NCBI RefSeq assembly: GCF_958979055.1
Contig: NC_084896.1
Coordinates: 3,162,001-3,226,000, forward strand
Origin: Alnus glutinosa
Lineage: Eukaryota > Streptophyta > Magnoliopsida > Fagales > Betulaceae
Direction of reading: 5' to 3'
DNA: 64,000 nt
Part shown: piece after piece, positions 36,946 to 48,365 of the stretch
Layout: every line of letters begins with the position of its first letter
Numbering within the stretch: the stretch's first letter is position 1
The notes under the pieces: generated by a model
Told to the model about the DNA's origin: nothing
The model's database searches: none
Seen by the model: the letters and a program-made list of their open reading frames with translations, nothing else
Translations under genes and position numbers: made by a program

Positions 36946-38317
36946 CCAAACATTACTGTTCACAGCCATGAATCAGATGTGATTTTCTTCCTTTTTCTCT
37001 TCTGTTTTGATATCCACAGCATACCCATCATATCCCCCCATAAATATAACACAATACAACCTATTCCAGCACAAATACCTTACCCAAAAAAACCCTAATT
37101 TTCCTTACTAATGACCCTAACATGGGATTCATGATTCCTAATTCTGCTCTAAGGAGTCAACTATAACTATTAAGAGCTTGTTTGCTATTGCATTAAGGAG
37201 TTTAAAAAAAAATACAGAAAGAAAGAAAGGTGTTTTTAGTACATAAAAAAGTTGTACCTGTTTGATAATAATGGGACTTAGTTTTTTTGTTCATTTTTGC
37301 TTACAACCTTTGGGTGGCCAAATGAGAATGCTCTTTTGACTCCTATAAGACTTTCCTATTTATTTTTTGGACCCTCCTAAAACTCAATTTTGGTTGTTGC
37401 TTGTTAAGCAAGTAGCTGGCAGTTCTTGAAATTCCTAGCTATCACAACATTTGTGTGTCTCAGAGGTCACAAACCACAGGTCCCTACATCTTTTATCCCG
37501 TTGTTTCAGAAATGCATCCAATCTTGACCACAAGACGTCTAGAGCTAGGCCACACAGAAGCCCACAAAATATTGGTCAACAAACTGTGGCTGTTGAAAAA
37601 CAAAGAAGTCCATTCAATCCGCCCTTTCAAGACGCGTGAAAAGGCAAACCCATCTGCTGCAATAAGCCAACAAGACAGCCCACTGCACTAGAATGAAAAT
37701 GGCACCATCTTTAACGTGGAATGATGCACTTATATCTCTCATATATCTTTTGTACATCTCTATATCATTAAGTTTCAAATCTACCATAAGATCTAATGTG
37801 AGTCTCATAAATTCAAATTTAAATTTAAAAATGAAATATAAAAAAATTTATATATAAGAGAATCTCTCTTTAATAACTCTCCTAACCTCCTTTTCCTTCA
37901 AACCCATTAAGCGTCTCCAGCAATTTACTACCTTTAATTACTAGCAATTCGCCAATTCCGATAATAATTGCGTAAAAAACCCATTTGAAATCCGCTGCCG
38001 AAATAAATTGTGCAACCCAACTAACGTGAGCCTCAGAGAAGTCCATCCAATCCAAACAACAAAATTACCAGGGATTTTTATTTTCAAACTCTCCAACAAA
38101 TAACTAGAATATCAAAAAATAAAAAAACGACCTTAGGAATATAATGTCGGGTCCGTGTAATAATATTGCCCTCACGTGAGAGAGTGCCCAGACTAGAGTG
38201 TATAGACGGGAATTAAGATGTTTTACAATTTCTTAAAAATTATGAATTCTCAAATTATATAAATTTAAGTCGTTTCATGTATTTAATGACCTAAAAAAAT
38301 GTTATATATTAAAAAAA
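36779..38317. other. Intergenic with A35 tract, nothing recognised
   Basis: A 35-base A run lies at 36910-36944. The rest is AT-rich. Overlapping frames near 37451-37691 are GC-richer than their surroundings but match nothing I know. Confidence 0.4.
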
Positions 38318-38383
38318 GGATAGAAATTTTCTACAAACTGGTTTGTAAAAAGTTTCATACAACACACATATAAGATTGACACG

Positions 38384-39290
38384 TGTTTTTTTTTTTTTTT
38401 TTTTTTGAACAAAGCCATAAGGCATTACAAAGACAGACATGAGGTACAAAGAGACCTCAACATCCTAATTCAGAAACAAGTTTGACTTGAAGCAGTTGCC
38501 TAAACAATACACAAAATTACAAGGACACCTTTTTTGAGCCACTCTCTACAATTAAGCACACTCTCAACAAGTGTCAGTTCCTCTATAATTTGACAACTCA
38601 AAAGCGAAGTCTCCGAAAGCTTCTAGAGAGAGAAGCTCCCAACTTTCTAGAGAGAGTTTTCTTTAGGGATCTGCTTGCCGGAGGGGGAGGTCTCACGCCT
38701 CCCTCCTCCCAGGCTTTCTTCCTCCAAGCTCTTAAGCTTGGAGTTTTTGTCCCTCCATGGTTTAACCAGTGGAGGATTTTTGTGTTCTTACCTTTAGGGT
38801 AGGGTGTTTTGTTCCACTCGGACTAGTTCCGATAGTGGTTGGTGTTCTCCTGATCCTTCGGGGTTGTGGAGTGTTTTCTTTAGTTTACTGCTTTGTGTTG
38901 TTTGTTTGTTTTTCTTTTTCCAGCAGGAAATCTCCAGTGGCTTTGTTGGTTTTGGAACCGTCTGTTCTTTGAGTCCCCAGTGTTTTCGCTTTGTTTGGCA
39001 GTGCTTGGTAAAGTTTTATTTTTGAGCCAGATCTATGCGTTTTCATTGGTGATCTCCCATCACGCGCTGCATAGCTGTCTTCGCCACCGCTTTCCGGTCT
39101 GACTGTCTCAAGCTACGGTCGTGTCTCTATTCCCTGACCGGCGCGTGACCCGTACGCGCAGGGGAACTTGCTTCCCAGATCGGTGCGTGAGGGTTGTGCC
39201 TTGCTTCTCAGACCTAGTTTGTGGATACTGATGATGGTTTGTGGTGGCTGGATGCTGTTGGGTGTCTTGGGAGATGTGAAAATCACATGC
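38384..39290. mobile_element. LINE-derived sequence, apparently 5'-inverted
   Basis: The left end is T(n)GAACAAAGCC, the complement of a LINE-like 3' end plus poly(A), so this part (about 38384-38590) runs on the minus strand. From about 38615 the sequence reads CTTCTAGAGAGAGAAG and GGGAGGTCTCACGCCTCC on the plus strand. It resembles the 5' region of the element at 10052-10965 when that is read 5' to 3' on its own strand. The two parts therefore face opposite ways. No coding domain. Right boundary approximate. Confidence 0.5.
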
Positions 39291-39302
39291 TATTTAAATA
39301 GA

Positions 39303-39475
39303 ATAATGATTCATTGCCACCTAAATATACAACTTTTCACCACCTTACCTATGTGGCAAGGTGGTCCTCCACTATTTTTTGAATTTTTTTATTTTTTAAA
39401 AATAAATTAAAGTGGGGGACCACCTTGCCACATAGACAAGGTGGTGGAAAGTTGTATATTTAGGTGGTAGTGAAT
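39303..39475. mobile_element. MULE-type MITE with 9-bp TSD
   Basis: The ends are GAATAATGATTCATTGCCAC and the inverse of GAGTAATGATTCACTACCAC. The arms continue for about 70 bp (TATACAACTTTTC, CACCACCTT, GGTGGTCC). ATTTAAATA flanks both sides. A near-complete hairpin. Confidence 0.85.
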
Positions 39476-39571
39476 CATTACTCATTTAAATAACATATGT
39501 TTCTCATATGTCAATCTTATTTGTGAATTGTATAAAATTTCCTACAAACCGGTTTGTAGGAAATTTATCCT

Positions 39572-40530
39572 CAAAAAAGTGAAATGTTAACCAGACAACA
39601 ACAAAAAATAAAAATAAAAATTCATTTCAAAATATTTTTTCTTTCACTTTTGAAGAGACTTCTTTTTAAGTAAATCAAAAGGTAATTTTTTGGTCATATC
39701 AAATAAAGTGTAAGAATCTGATATTAAAAATATACTATCCAATGCATAAAAAAATCTAAACCTACATAATTTAAAATTATAGAGAATCCTGATCGTGTAT
39801 GGACACTGAGTTTAACGAGGTCATCATGCTGCCCGACCACCTGACCGACCCGACAAAGCGCCAAAAATAAACAGCACTCGGATGGTAGAAAATAGAAATA
39901 CAATCACAATTACTGGTTATAATCATGTTAGGTCGAAAGGGAGACGCAAAATTGCTCACTAAAAAGACAAACAAAAAAACAAGCAGACCCCACAAGCCAT
40001 GATTGAAGAGAATCTCCTAGTCTTACCCATTTCCATTTCTTTTTGAGATGTTGGCAAAGCACAGAGGCCAAACCCCAAAAGAAACCTCTGGCCCTACGTA
40101 CACTAGCTACAACGGATCGCAAGTGGGTTAAAGTGAAGAACAGATCAAAACCAGAGAGAGCCACAAACATCAGTCGAGCTGTAATGGAAGATGCATGCAT
40201 TTCAGGCTTCACCTCAAATACAACAACGTTAACAAAAACTACAAACTCTTGAAAGGTCTAGTTTAAAAAAAAGAAAAAAAAGAAGAAGAGACAATTAACA
40301 ATGAGGGAAAAAGATCCCGAATTTACAAAAGGGTGGATTCGGTTCCCATCCCCTCTTCCCTCCTAGTCATGGCAAAGGAGTCAAAGGACCCCCTCTACTG
40401 CTTAGCATCCTTTGCTCTTCATGAAATTCAAAGAAACAAAAAAAAAAAAAAAACACCTTGATTAAAAAGAAAGCTTAAAAAAAATTGACATGGACAACCA
40501 ACTGATAGGGGATGCCAAAGACAAAGAAAC
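39572..40530. other. Intergenic and ADC 3' UTR
   Basis: No element or gene was recognised. The bases adjoining 40531 are the 3' UTR of the minus-strand ADC gene; its length is not defined. It includes an A15 run (about 40439-40453). Confidence 0.45.
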
Positions 40531-42684
40531 TCAAGCACAGCAATAAGACCACTGCTCATCCTCCGTAGCAGCAGCGGAATCAGCAGCAGCATTGTAGTCG
40601 TCCTCGTTGCAATAGTAAAAGCCGTTGTTGCCATTGATGGCAGTCAAGCTGCAAGAGGAGGCTGCCGCCACCAGGTAAGGCATGCTGCGGAAGGAGCGTG
40701 CGAGGCTGTTAGCTAGCGCAGCGTTTGCAGCCATGCTGCTGCGGCCACCGTCGCACTCCTCAGCGCGGTGCTTGAGCGTCTCGAACATGAGCTCCGGCTC
40801 GTGCTGCATCAACCGAAGGACGTCCCCGCACGATGGTCCCGGCACTGCGCGTGTCACCGCAAAGCTGTGAGGTCCGTCGCTCTGCAACACCCGGACCACG
40901 CTTGGCCCACCGAACAGGTTGTGTAGTCCTCCGAGCGCCTCCTCGTAAGCCCCACCCAAGAACATCCCCAAGTAGTAGCGCCCATTGCCTTCCAGCTCGT
41001 GCAGCGGCAGACTCGCCTCGCCTCCGATGAACTTGTCGATCTTACCGTCGCTGTCACAGGTCAAATCGGACAGAATCCCTTTCACGGACGGCCTTTGATC
41101 GTGACGGTGAATGGGGACTATTGGAAAGAGCTGGCCAATGCCCCAGAAGTCGGGAATTGAGGTGAAAACAGAGAGATTCACATGGTAGGTACGGACTGGA
41201 TCAGCTGTTCCTATTGCCTTGGACACAATATCACATAGCCCATCAACGGCTGCGAGCTGTTCCATCCCCAGAGACCCTTCCTTGAACTGATCGACGCAGC
41301 GTTGCTTCAACTGGTCGGCATAGAGCAAACAGGTCTCATGCTCGCCCTTGAGTGCCGCAGAATACAAGCTCCCGTAATCTGCACGAGCTTCGTCCGGAAG
41401 CCCATCGACAAAATACTGGAAACCAAAGGAAGGCAACGCTGGGGACTCGCATGCACTAGCGGAAACCGCTTCAAAGATCAGAACAGAGTGGTGGGAGACA
41501 ATAGCTCGGCCGCTTTCACTGCAAATCACCGGGTGCTTGACAGACCTGCGGTCGCAGGCAAACCGAATTGCTTGAACCACAGCAGAAGCATACTCTTCGA
41601 GACTATAACCGACCGAGATATCGGACTCAGTGGATTTGGATCCGTCGTAATCGATGCCCAGACCGCCTCCGATGTCGATGACCTGCATGTTAGCGCCTAG
41701 GCGGACTAATTCGCAGTAGATCTGTGCGGCTTCGCCGACCCCATCGGCCAGTAAAGCCGTCGAAGGGATCTGAGACCCAATATGAAAATGCAGCAATTGC
41801 AGGCAATCAAGCATGTCCACCTGGTCAAGCTTCCTCACCACGCTCAAAATCTGAGTCGTTGTCAACCCAAATTTCCCTTTCTCGCCCGAAGTCGACCCAA
41901 AATGCCCCGAATGCTTCGTCCTCAGCTTAGCCCTCATACCAATCACGGGTCGCACACAGAGCTTCCTGCTCAAATCGATAACCAAATCAAGCTCCTCCTC
42001 TTGTTCAAGCACAATTACAGTGTTCAAAGCCAGCTTTCTCGCAACCAGTGCGAGCGAAATGTACTCCGCGTCCTTGAAACCATTGCATATCAGAAGGGCC
42101 TCCGGGCTACCTTTGCACAAGCAGCTCATCGCCAAGAGGAGCTCGGGTTTCGACCCAGCCTCCAACCCGAACCGAAACGGCGACCCGAATCTCACTATGT
42201 CCTCCACCACGAACCGGTCCTGGTTGCACTTCACTGGGTACACGCCCTGATAGTGGGCCTTGTACCCCTGGGCCCCCACCGCGAATTCGAAAGCCGACTG
42301 GAGCGACTCCAGCCGATTCTTGAGTACGTCCGGCAAGCGAACGATCAGGGGCAGCTGCAAGCCGAGCCCGCCCGAGTGCTTGGGGTCCGACACCTTCTTC
42401 ACGATCTTCATCAGATCGATCTCCTGGTGCGCCATCGTGGCCGTTCCGTACGGACGCACCGAGATGTTGCCGGACGCGTTAACGACGAAGTACGGCGCTC
42501 CCCACCCATCAACTTTGTACAGCGCCGCCGAGAGGGAAGGCGACCAATGGAACCCCTCCACGTTGGTTGCGCCGGAGAGCGGCACCGTCGGCCCCTGAAT
42601 AGAGGCCTCCGGCGCGGAGAAAGCAGCGTGGCCGGGAGGAAAATTGGCTGCAACAGCGTCTACGCAACACGCCATGGCCGGCAT
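40531..42684 (-). CDS. ADC: Arginine decarboxylase (biosynthetic, plant SpeA type)
   Basis: Converts arginine to agmatine, the first step of the agmatine route to putrescine and polyamines, using pyridoxal phosphate. An intronless 717-aa frame, the usual form and length of plant ADC. Starts [11 protein letters not shown], like other plant ADCs, so 42684 is preferred over the Met four codons in. PLP-binding Lys152 is in [19 protein letters not shown] lies at 301-306, the glycine loop [14 protein letters not shown] at 335-348, and [13 protein letters not shown] at 388-400. Catalytic Cys543 is in LTCDSDG. The variable middle ([15 protein letters not shown] to [13 protein letters not shown]) is of plant type. 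It is markedly more GC-rich than the flanking DNA. Plant ADCs are reported to be cleaved into two associated chains, and plastid location is reported for several; neither is visible here. Arabidopsis relatives are ADC1 and ADC2. Confidence 0.97.
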   Translation of the reverse strand: MPAMACCVDAVAANFPPGHAAFSAPEASIQGPTVPLSGATNVEGFHWSPSLSAALYKVDGWGAPYFVVNASGNISVRPYGTATMAHQEIDLMKIVKKVSDPKHSGGLGLQLPLIVRLPDVLKNRLESLQSAFEFAVGAQGYKAHYQGVYPVKCNQDRFVVEDIVRFGSPFRFGLEAGSKPELLLAMSCLCKGSPEALLICNGFKDAEYISLALVARKLALNTVIVLEQEEELDLVIDLSRKLCVRPVIGMRAKLRTKHSGHFGSTSGEKGKFGLTTTQILSVVRKLDQVDMLDCLQLLHFHIGSQIPSTALLADGVGEAAQIYCELVRLGANMQVIDIGGGLGIDYDGSKSTESDISVGYSLEEYASAVVQAIRFACDRRSVKHPVICSESGRAIVSHHSVLIFEAVSASACESPALPSFGFQYFVDGLPDEARADYGSLYSAALKGEHETCLLYADQLKQRCVDQFKEGSLGMEQLAAVDGLCDIVSKAIGTADPVRTYHVNLSVFTSIPDFWGIGQLFPIVPIHRHDQRPSVKGILSDLTCDSDGKIDKFIGGEASLPLHELEGNGRYYLGMFLGGAYEEALGGLHNLFGGPSVVRVLQSDGPHSFAVTRAVPGPSCGDVLRLMQHEPELMFETLKHRAEECDGGRSSMAANAALANSLARSFRSMPYLVAAASSCSLTAINGNNGFYYCNEDDYNAAADSAAATEDEQWSYCCA

Positions 42685-42991
42685 CTCTCAAAAGCTAATT
42701 ACAACAGAGAACAAAGTAATAAAAAGAAATCTTTTTTTGTTATATTGAAAGAATTGTTGGTGTTTGTGTTTGTGTTTCCGATGTTTGTGAAGGTGGGGGC
42801 TTTAAAACCCGCCGAGGCCGAGGCCCCGGCTACCCCCTCAAAAGAAAGCAGTGAGGAATCTATCGGAAAAGAGAGGCCCCCTCTTCTCTAACCCTACAGC
42901 CCCCAATCCCCACGCCTAACCCTCAGAAGAAGAAGGTTTTGACGGCTACAACAGAACGCTGCCGTATTTGATTTGGAAACCAATCAAAATG

Positions 42992-43018
42992 TTATGCTCC
43001 AATAATGGACTTCACCAT
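42992..43018 (-). CDS. Upstream ORF in ADC leader, 8 codons
   Basis: Between the likely transcription start and the ADC ATG the minus strand has a single ATG, opening the frame MVKSIIGA-stop, about 310 bases before the main start. Carnation ADC mRNA is reported to carry a short uORF (MQKSLHI, by recall) that lowers translation; the M-x-K-S start is similar. Its function here is inferred. Confidence 0.45.
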   Translation of the reverse strand: MVKSIIGA

Positions 43019-43151
43019 GCAGATCTGGGGAATAGGAAAGGAGGAAAACCGGACGGAAACCTAAAGGAGGGGGCTATTTGTGTGTCTGTCTCAAAGAAGA
43101 CGTCCAACGAGGGTTGGGTGGGCGAGAATTGCATGGAGGGAGGAGAACCCA

Positions 43152-43157
43152 TTTATA
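43152..43157 (-). promoter_or_regulatory. Putative TATA box of ADC
   Basis: The minus strand reads CCTATAAATGGG here. A start about 30 bases downstream (near 43120) would give a leader of about 435 nt containing the 8-codon uORF and a long pyrimidine/purine-biased stretch. Confidence 0.5.
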
Positions 43158-43159
43158 GG

Positions 43160-44411
43160 ACCGGTGAGGCGGGGTTGGGCCGTGGGCCCGGGTCTTGGGC
43201 CGGGACGAAGATCTTTTTCAATTTCTCGTATTTTATCTCCTTTTTTTTATAATTGTTTTTTTCTATTTTTGTCTCTGGGATTCCGCTCATTACGAATAAT
43301 CAGCGTCGAGTTGCCGCGTGGCCTGGAGATTGTGGGACCCTTTTCCTCGCCGTGTTTCTCTCCCGAGGCTTCTCTCTAGTTCCAAACTCCTGTCCCGATA
43401 TAACGCAGGATAGTTCAAAATATCGCCATAATGTTTAACTAGGAAACCAGCACGAAGTTTCTTGTGATGTGGATTTCCTTTAACGGCCCTGATTTGGCCA
43501 CGGAGCCATTAGTTAGTTGCCGATATCGGGGATCCTTACGGGTGTAGATTTGAAGATGGTCACGTGCAGCTCGCGTGGGACAATGGGCCCCATTTGGGGG
43601 ACCTTTATCCAGTGGATTGGCTGACCTTGTTTGCAAAAAGTCGAAAATGCACTTCCAACCTTCTTTTTACATTTCCAACTAATTTTTGTCTTTTTGTTTT
43701 TTACATTTTTACCCAAACAAGGCCTTTCCCGCCTCCCAAGTGTAATGAGTTTTGCACCTTACCTTCTAAGTGTTATTAGGCATAAATTCTTCCTTATCAT
43801 GTGATCTTCATTTGCTTAGAGAATATAAATTATTTAGAACTTCCTAGACCCAATCCATCACATCCACAGAATTTTTCTTAGTTAAAAAAAATTCTTTTAA
43901 TTTAATTTATTAAATTGATATATGTTTCTACTGCGAGTAATTCAAATGACATTTATCGGTTTAAAGCTGAATTTAAGATATGTTTTTCTCAAATGTATAT
44001 GGAGAAAAACTTATTTATCCTTCATTTATTCCAAATTGGGAAGTAATATATTCCATTTTGTCATTCTCTTTTACAAGTTTCTATTTATTTCTATTGAAGT
44101 GAAGTGTGGTTTAGGGATAGATTCTTCTCTTCTCATCAAAGTAAACATCATCAAAGTGACCTTTGGTGTTTTAAGAATTAGTCTTTTCTTTGAAAAAAAG
44201 TATGAATCTCTTAAATAATTTTGTATAGTTGCAAAAGCAATTTCTTCCTTTTTTTTAAAAAAAAATAAAGATAAGTGGGAGCAATTCCCTCCAAAAAGCT
44301 TTGTTGTCTTCTCATAAAGAGTTTTTCTCCAATTAACAGAAGACTTTTAAATTTTCTAAGATAACAATATATATACGAGCAAATTTGTTTAATCCAAGTA
44401 TAACATTTAAT
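43160..44411. other. ADC upstream region and intergenic DNA
   Basis: GC-rich near the gene (several GGGCC words at 43175-43205), then AT-rich. No gene or element recognised. Confidence 0.4.
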
Positions 44412-44985
44412 TTTTTTTTAATGAATAAGTAATCAATATTATTACTGACTAAACAACAAAAGTACAAACAACGTCCCACAAAGACAAACAATACAACACA
44501 ACACAACCAGAGCAAAAAATAAGTCCAGTTACAACAAATCGAAACCAACAAAAAGGCTGGTATTAAATCAGTACAGTATCATCTACATTCCAATTAATGC
44601 TGACATTTTTCTTATTCTTTTTGAATTTTCCTTTGCTTGAAATCCAAAAACAAACTTCCCAAAAAACCACCTTTAGGATCTGCTCCTCTAAAGTATTACA
44701 TTTAAATTGAACAGAGTATCTATTCAAATTAGGGAAAAAATGAATGAATACATTGAATTGGATTTCATTAGGCAACCTATACAAACAAATGTTTAAAGCT
44801 ACAATCCGATTATTAATAATCATTCATGGTGTACCCAAAAATAATTTCCCAAACGACCCTTTAAATTTCATTATCTTTCTCAATGTACAAATCATAAAAT
44901 CGAGATCGAAGTGTTCCCTCGCCGGCTCATCCAAGGAAGTCACTCGTGCTTGTTTTCCTTCTCTTTGCTGATGTCGTCAACTAGG
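44412..44985 (-). mobile_element. Possible LINE 3' fragment
   Basis: It opens on the plus strand with T10 followed by AATGAATAAGTAATC, the look of an inverted LINE 3' end with poly(A). The 86-codon minus-strand frame at 44563-44823 has no recognisable domain. No TSD found, so this is a weak call. Confidence 0.25.
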
Positions 44986-45749
44986 AGTATGATGTCTGGT
45001 CAACTGATTATTCAAATAAAACTAAATGTATTTATTATTAAAATCGTCTTATTTAATGATCAAATTTAAATCATTAATAGCTATTCGAGTAGATGCAATG
45101 GATGGACACATTGGTTCATAATGGAGACGACAACACGACATGTTCAATTTCATAGAATAAAATCTGCATCGAATTATGAAACAATAAAATTCATTGACCC
45201 AATAAGCTCGATCTACCTCAAATAACATATATTATCCATCTAAGAAAGAATCAAAATCTATTAGTTGCAATAATTCATCATCAAATAATTTTATGATCAC
45301 ATTTGAATAAAGCATAAACACCTATTCGGGTATCTCAAAAAGTGAATATCCATAATCAAGTAGGTATATATGGTGAAGGAACACGTACATTAAGCTGCAT
45401 GCATAGATTGCTATTGATATTGTTCAATGATAGAATAAAATAATATTTAATATTTAAACTTAAATATATGTAATATATGCACATATATATTTCAAACATG
45501 TTACTGACAAAAATGTGTGAATTATTCACGAAGTTAATTTATATAATGTCCATGATCATACATACATATTGATTCAGTCACACATTCACATACATCATGC
45601 ATGCATATGAAGCGAAATGCAAAATGTAAGTGTCAACTAATTCAAATAATAAATTCTAGGAAGGATTTAAGGCTTTGAAAATAATAATACATATATATAT
45701 ATATAGGAAAAAAAAAAAAAAACTTACTTAAATTACCACTTAATTCTCA
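44986..45749. other. Intergenic, nothing recognised
   Basis: AT-rich, with short TA runs near 45690-45706 and an A15 run at about 45708-45722. Confidence 0.4.
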
Positions 45750-45769
45750 ATGTTCTTCAAATTTTTAAT

Positions 45770-46640
45770 TTTTGCAATGTTTCCGGCCCATGGTTAAAAT
45801 TTCCGGTTGAACTTTTTCCTCAGTCCATACTCTAATCATGATTTGTTTTATCGCTGCCTTATCTAGCCCATGAGCTACAAAATTTGCTACTCTACAAATA
45901 TGCCTAATTTGCCAAACTAGTCAAGTAGAAAGAACCATTTGTATATCGGCTACCAATTGTCCGAACCTGCACCAATTTGGTCCAAAAGCATTAACCGCAT
46001 TAACCACCTGTGAGGAGTCCTCTTCTAGAATAATATCATGTAATCCTAGGTCACAACAAAATTCTCTAGCACATAAAGCCGCTTGAACTTCAACCACCAC
46101 TAATTCTTGCCTTACGCGTATAGTCTGACATTTAGCCGCGAGGCTCGCAATTACCTACCCTTCACAATCTCTTACAATAATTCTAATACCCATGCGCATA
46201 TTTTTGGAGTCAATGGCCACATCCTAATTAACTTTATACATACTATTGAGCGGTGCTTTTCCATATTTATATGGTAGAATTCCCATTGGGGGTTAAAACC
46301 TGTACATCTATAGCATTAGCATTTGAATATTCTTTTAAAACTTGGTTAGCTTCAGAGATTAATTGGTTTGGGTGACTGAACACCCCCCATGAACCACAAT
46401 GTTACTGCAGAACCGAATTTGACAGGCTAAAACTGCAAAAAAAACATATTTCCTCTTGGCTACATCTTCCCATTATATACTCCAATTAGTCAACAAAGTT
46501 ATTACTGTTCATTGAGCTGTTCTGTATCTTAGTTGCACATGCACCCCATACATCTTTCGCTGAAATACAACCCCATAGGATATGGTAGATCATTTCGCAC
46601 TCCACCTGACAAAATTAACAAAGGGGGTTTAGAACAATAC
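45770..46640 (-). pseudogene. LINE (non-LTR retrotransposon) zf-RVT and RNase H-like remnant
   Basis: Read on the minus strand from 46640, a broken frame gives a zinc-binding reverse-transcriptase-like segment (ECEMIYHILWGC, DVWGAC). About 250 bases later comes an RNase H-like RVT_3 domain: MRMGIRIIVRDCEG, VIASLAAKCQTIR, VVVEVQAALCAREFCCDLGL, IILEEDSSQVVNAVNAFGP, VANFVAHGLDKAA. Several in-frame stops interrupt it (after DCEG and after MVLST, among others), so it is dead. The RT core and endonuclease are absent. This is the 3' end of an old plant L1-type ORF2. Confidence 0.8.
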
Positions 46641-47225
46641 CTCGCTTTTACATATTCACTTTTATAGGAAGTATATTATGACTTCCAGTTTAACTTAGAT
46701 GGCAAGCACATCACGTGACCCAACGTGTGACGATGCAAATTGTCTATTATACTTCCATAAAATTTGTTAAAATACAAAATTACTTTTATTTTTAAAAAAT
46801 AAAAATAAAAAATCAATGTACGGTGACCCATGGCCAACCATGGGAAGCTATTTTATAGTTATTTTTTTATCTTACAAGGTTCTTTTTTTCATTTTAGGTC
46901 ACGCTAAATGCATGTCACCCCTTCGTTAAGATTTAACCAAAAAAATAAATAAATAAATACGAAGGGAAGAAGACATTGCAAATTGCATGTCAAATTAAGT
47001 AGGGTATATTGCCAAAAAGTAGAAATTTGGAAAATATTACAAATTACAAGTTCGTTTGACAAGATTTTTTCTTTTTCCCTTTTTTTTTTTTCCTCTTTTC
47101 AAAAAAAAATAAAAATAAATAAAACATTAGCAAAAACTACAATACACAAAATACTCGAAACATAAAATTATTATTATTATTATTTAAAAAAAAAAAGAAG
47201 CTATAACACAACATGTGGTGAACAT

Positions 47226-47229
<4 letters not shown>
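46641..47229. other. Intergenic, nothing recognised
   Basis: AT-rich with A and T runs near 47075-47115 and 47185-47200. Confidence 0.4.

Positions 47230-47276
<47 letters not shown>
47230..47276. repeat. (TA)n microsatellite
   Basis: About 23 uninterrupted TA units. Confidence 0.95.
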
Positions 47277-47281
<5 letters not shown>

Positions 47282-47444
47282 GATGATGCCGCCCCATGCT
47301 CTTTGTAAAGTAATTTTTATTTTTTTGAAAGGCTTTGTAAAGTAAACTTAGATTCCTTTCAATACCCCCGTCTTTTTTTTATTGACTTAGATGGGGTAAG
47401 AAAAAATTACGTCACTGATGACTCTTACTTTTTAAAGAGTTAAA

Positions 47445-47476
<32 letters not shown>

Positions 47477-48096
47477 AACTACATTAAAATAGAGGAGAAA
47501 TCGGGGGGCAATTCCATATTTCCATTAAAAAAAAAGGGCAGTGAAAAGAAGAAGAGGCGGACCAGGCGGTGACTTACCTCCCTCGGCTAAACCTTATCCC
47601 TCCCGAGAGAATCTGGAAATTTGACGCTTCAAATTTTGAAAAAGTTGACGCCTCTGACGGGTCCCTACTCCCCTTAACTTTCTTTGACGCGCATCACACG
47701 CGTAGCCAGCGGAAAAGATCTCTTGGCTTGGAAGTGGATCTCAGTGTGATGATTGGACGGATGGGATGACGATGATTGACGATTGACGATTGACGATTGA
47801 CGATTGATCGGCGGGGTTTTACCTGGCCCAGGTTTATTCTGTCACTCACCGCCCCACCCCCGTCAAAACAACTACGCCACAGCTTGCGTCTTAGCTTCTA
47901 GGATGCCAAGTTGCGAGGCTACCCTTTATCATCAGTTTATTATCCTTTTGTCTCTGTTTTTCAAGATCACGGGGCCTCTACATCTCCACCGCCCGCTACA
48001 CGTAACATGCATGAATTATTATTAACGTGCGAAATTGACGATGCTGACCTTGTGGATCACGCCAGACCCATCCACCCCCCATTTTACTCTAAAATC

Positions 48097-48099
<3 letters not shown>
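47277..48099. other. Intergenic with heptanucleotide SSR
   Basis: TTGACGA-type units repeat five times at about 47772-47805. A GC-richer stretch (47540-48080) has frames of 66-92 codons with no recognised domain. A long A run lies at about 47457-47478. Confidence 0.5.

Positions 48100-48184
<85 letters not shown>
48100..48184. repeat. (TA)n microsatellite, about 42 units
   Basis: Uninterrupted alternating TA. Apparent Tyr-Ile open frames through it are artefacts. Confidence 0.95.
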
Positions 48185-48186
<2 letters not shown>

Positions 48187-48283
48187 TAATTAAATACTCT
48201 TTAATTCAATTATTAAATCAACATCTATTTTTAGAGCATGTTAAATAAATATACACATGAGAATCACATGCACTCTAAGGGTA

Positions 48284-48365
48284 TGTTTGATCTTGCGATT
48301 TCGTAGACAAAAAGTACAATTTTAAACCAAATCGCATAAAATAAATCGTTTAGAATTTTGTTTTT
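48284..48365. mobile_element. Fragment of the hAT-like MITE family
   Basis: GTATGTTTGATCTTGCGATTT, then AAACCAAATCGCATAAAATA, match the left end of the elements at 30589 and 34400. The right end is missing. Confidence 0.5.

Larger units (their letters stand above)
38318..39571. mobile_element. Outer TIR element carrying nested LINE and MITE insertions
   Basis: The left arm (38318-38383: AGGATA, CTACAAACTGGTTTGTA, ATAAGATTGACA) is the inverse complement of the right arm (39510-39571: TGTCAATCTTAT, CTACAAACCGGTTTGTAGG, TATCCT) over about 60 bp with few mismatches. The arms are separated by later insertions, LINE-derived sequence (38384-39290) and a 9-bp-TSD MITE (39303-39475). Outer TSD not resolved because of A runs. 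Confidence 0.65.

Noticed and set aside
41782..42891. 369-codon plus-strand open frame opposite the ADC gene
   Set aside because: It is the antisense shadow of a GC-rich intronless gene. It has no domain, while the minus strand encodes complete ADC.
44563..44823. 86-codon frame considered as an RNase H-like LINE tail
   Set aside because: No RVT_3 motifs are visible, unlike 45770-46240, so the region is only noted as a weak LINE 3' candidate.
48100..48184. Regular repeat considered as a CRISPR-like or satellite array
   Set aside because: It is a plain TA dinucleotide microsatellite without spacers, and the genome is a plant's.
47911..48189. 92-codon frame ending in Tyr-Ile repeats
   Set aside because: The tail is a translated (TA)n tract and the upstream part has no domain.
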